A stretch of 6,625 nucleotides of DNA from an uncultured Pirellula sp. (lineage in GTDB: Bacteria; Planctomycetota; Planctomycetia; Pirellulales; Pirellulaceae). How positions within the stretch are numbered: the first letter of the stretch is position 1; each line of letters opens with the position of its first letter. The stretch lies in the NCBI GenBank assembly GCA_903892365.1, contig CAITIF010000240.1, positions 1 through 6,625 on the forward strand. The letters are read 5' to 3'. Positions 6,602 to 6,625 of the stretch are shown piece by piece. Made by a program: the position numbers and the translations under genes. The notes beneath the pieces were generated by a model. The model was not told the DNA's origin. It ran no database searches and saw only the letters and a program-made list of their open reading frames with translations.

Positions 6602-6625
6602 ATGGAAAAGCTGAAAATGCACTCC
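6602..6625 (+). CDS. Start of probable type III-like DNA methyltransferase (partial)
   Basis: Only eight codons are in the window, reading MEKLKMHS, cut by the window edge. N-termini of the form M-x-KLKMH(S/T)P are, as I recall, typical of site-specific (adenine) DNA methyltransferases of the type III Mod kind that lie downstream of DUF4391 genes. The ATG is 25 bases after the DUF4391 stop and has an AAGGA site upstream, consistent with an operon. Mod proteins methylate the recognition site and provide sequence recognition for the Res subunit. The identification rests on eight residues plus context, and the catalytic motifs (DPPY-type, FxGxG) lie outside the window. Confidence 0.55.

Noticed and set aside
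1..6625. CRISPR array, tRNA or rRNA genes, complete insertion sequence
   Set aside because: No regularly spaced direct repeats, no tRNA-like cloverleaf or rRNA segments, and no transposase motifs with terminal inverted repeats were seen.

Overview
The window looks like bacterial accessory (defence-island type) DNA of about 50% G+C, with every supportable gene on the + strand. Taxonomic signal is weak. The Lys/Arg-rich start of the second gene followed by a 'DPEFVRLVR' stretch, the mixed use of Shine-Dalgarno sites and the moderate G+C remind me of Planctomycetota, but this is an impression, not a demonstration.

Layout. Bases 1-539 hold no gene I can defend; there is a short terminator-like hairpin with a T8 run (326-346) and a cluster of small hairpins (368-425). 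Two unrecognised genes follow: a 143-aa, mostly helical protein (540-971) and a 367-aa protein with a highly basic N-terminus (1043-2146). Each has a good Shine-Dalgarno site at the start I chose. A 495-base gap (2147-2641) follows, with a nested inverted repeat just after the second gene and a candidate extended -10 promoter near 2517-2525.

The main content is the start of a tightly packed operon. It begins with a 1088-aa SF2/SNF2-type helicase carrying an N-terminal PLD-like region (2642-5908). Two bases later comes a 221-aa DUF4391 protein (5911-6576). After 25 bases, the first eight codons of another gene (6602 to the window edge) resemble the N-terminus of a type III-like (Mod) site-specific DNA methyltransferase.

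Interpretation. The order helicase - DUF4391 - methyltransferase, probably followed outside the window by a Res-like helicase-nuclease, fits an expanded type III-like restriction-modification or related anti-phage locus. In that reading the helicase is an ATP-driven DNA translocase or remodeller, DUF4391 is a small partner or adaptor, and the methyltransferase marks self DNA. The first two proteins can be read from the window. The methyltransferase is inferred from eight residues and context, and the restriction subunit is a prediction only. Whether the two unknown upstream genes belong to the same defence island is open.
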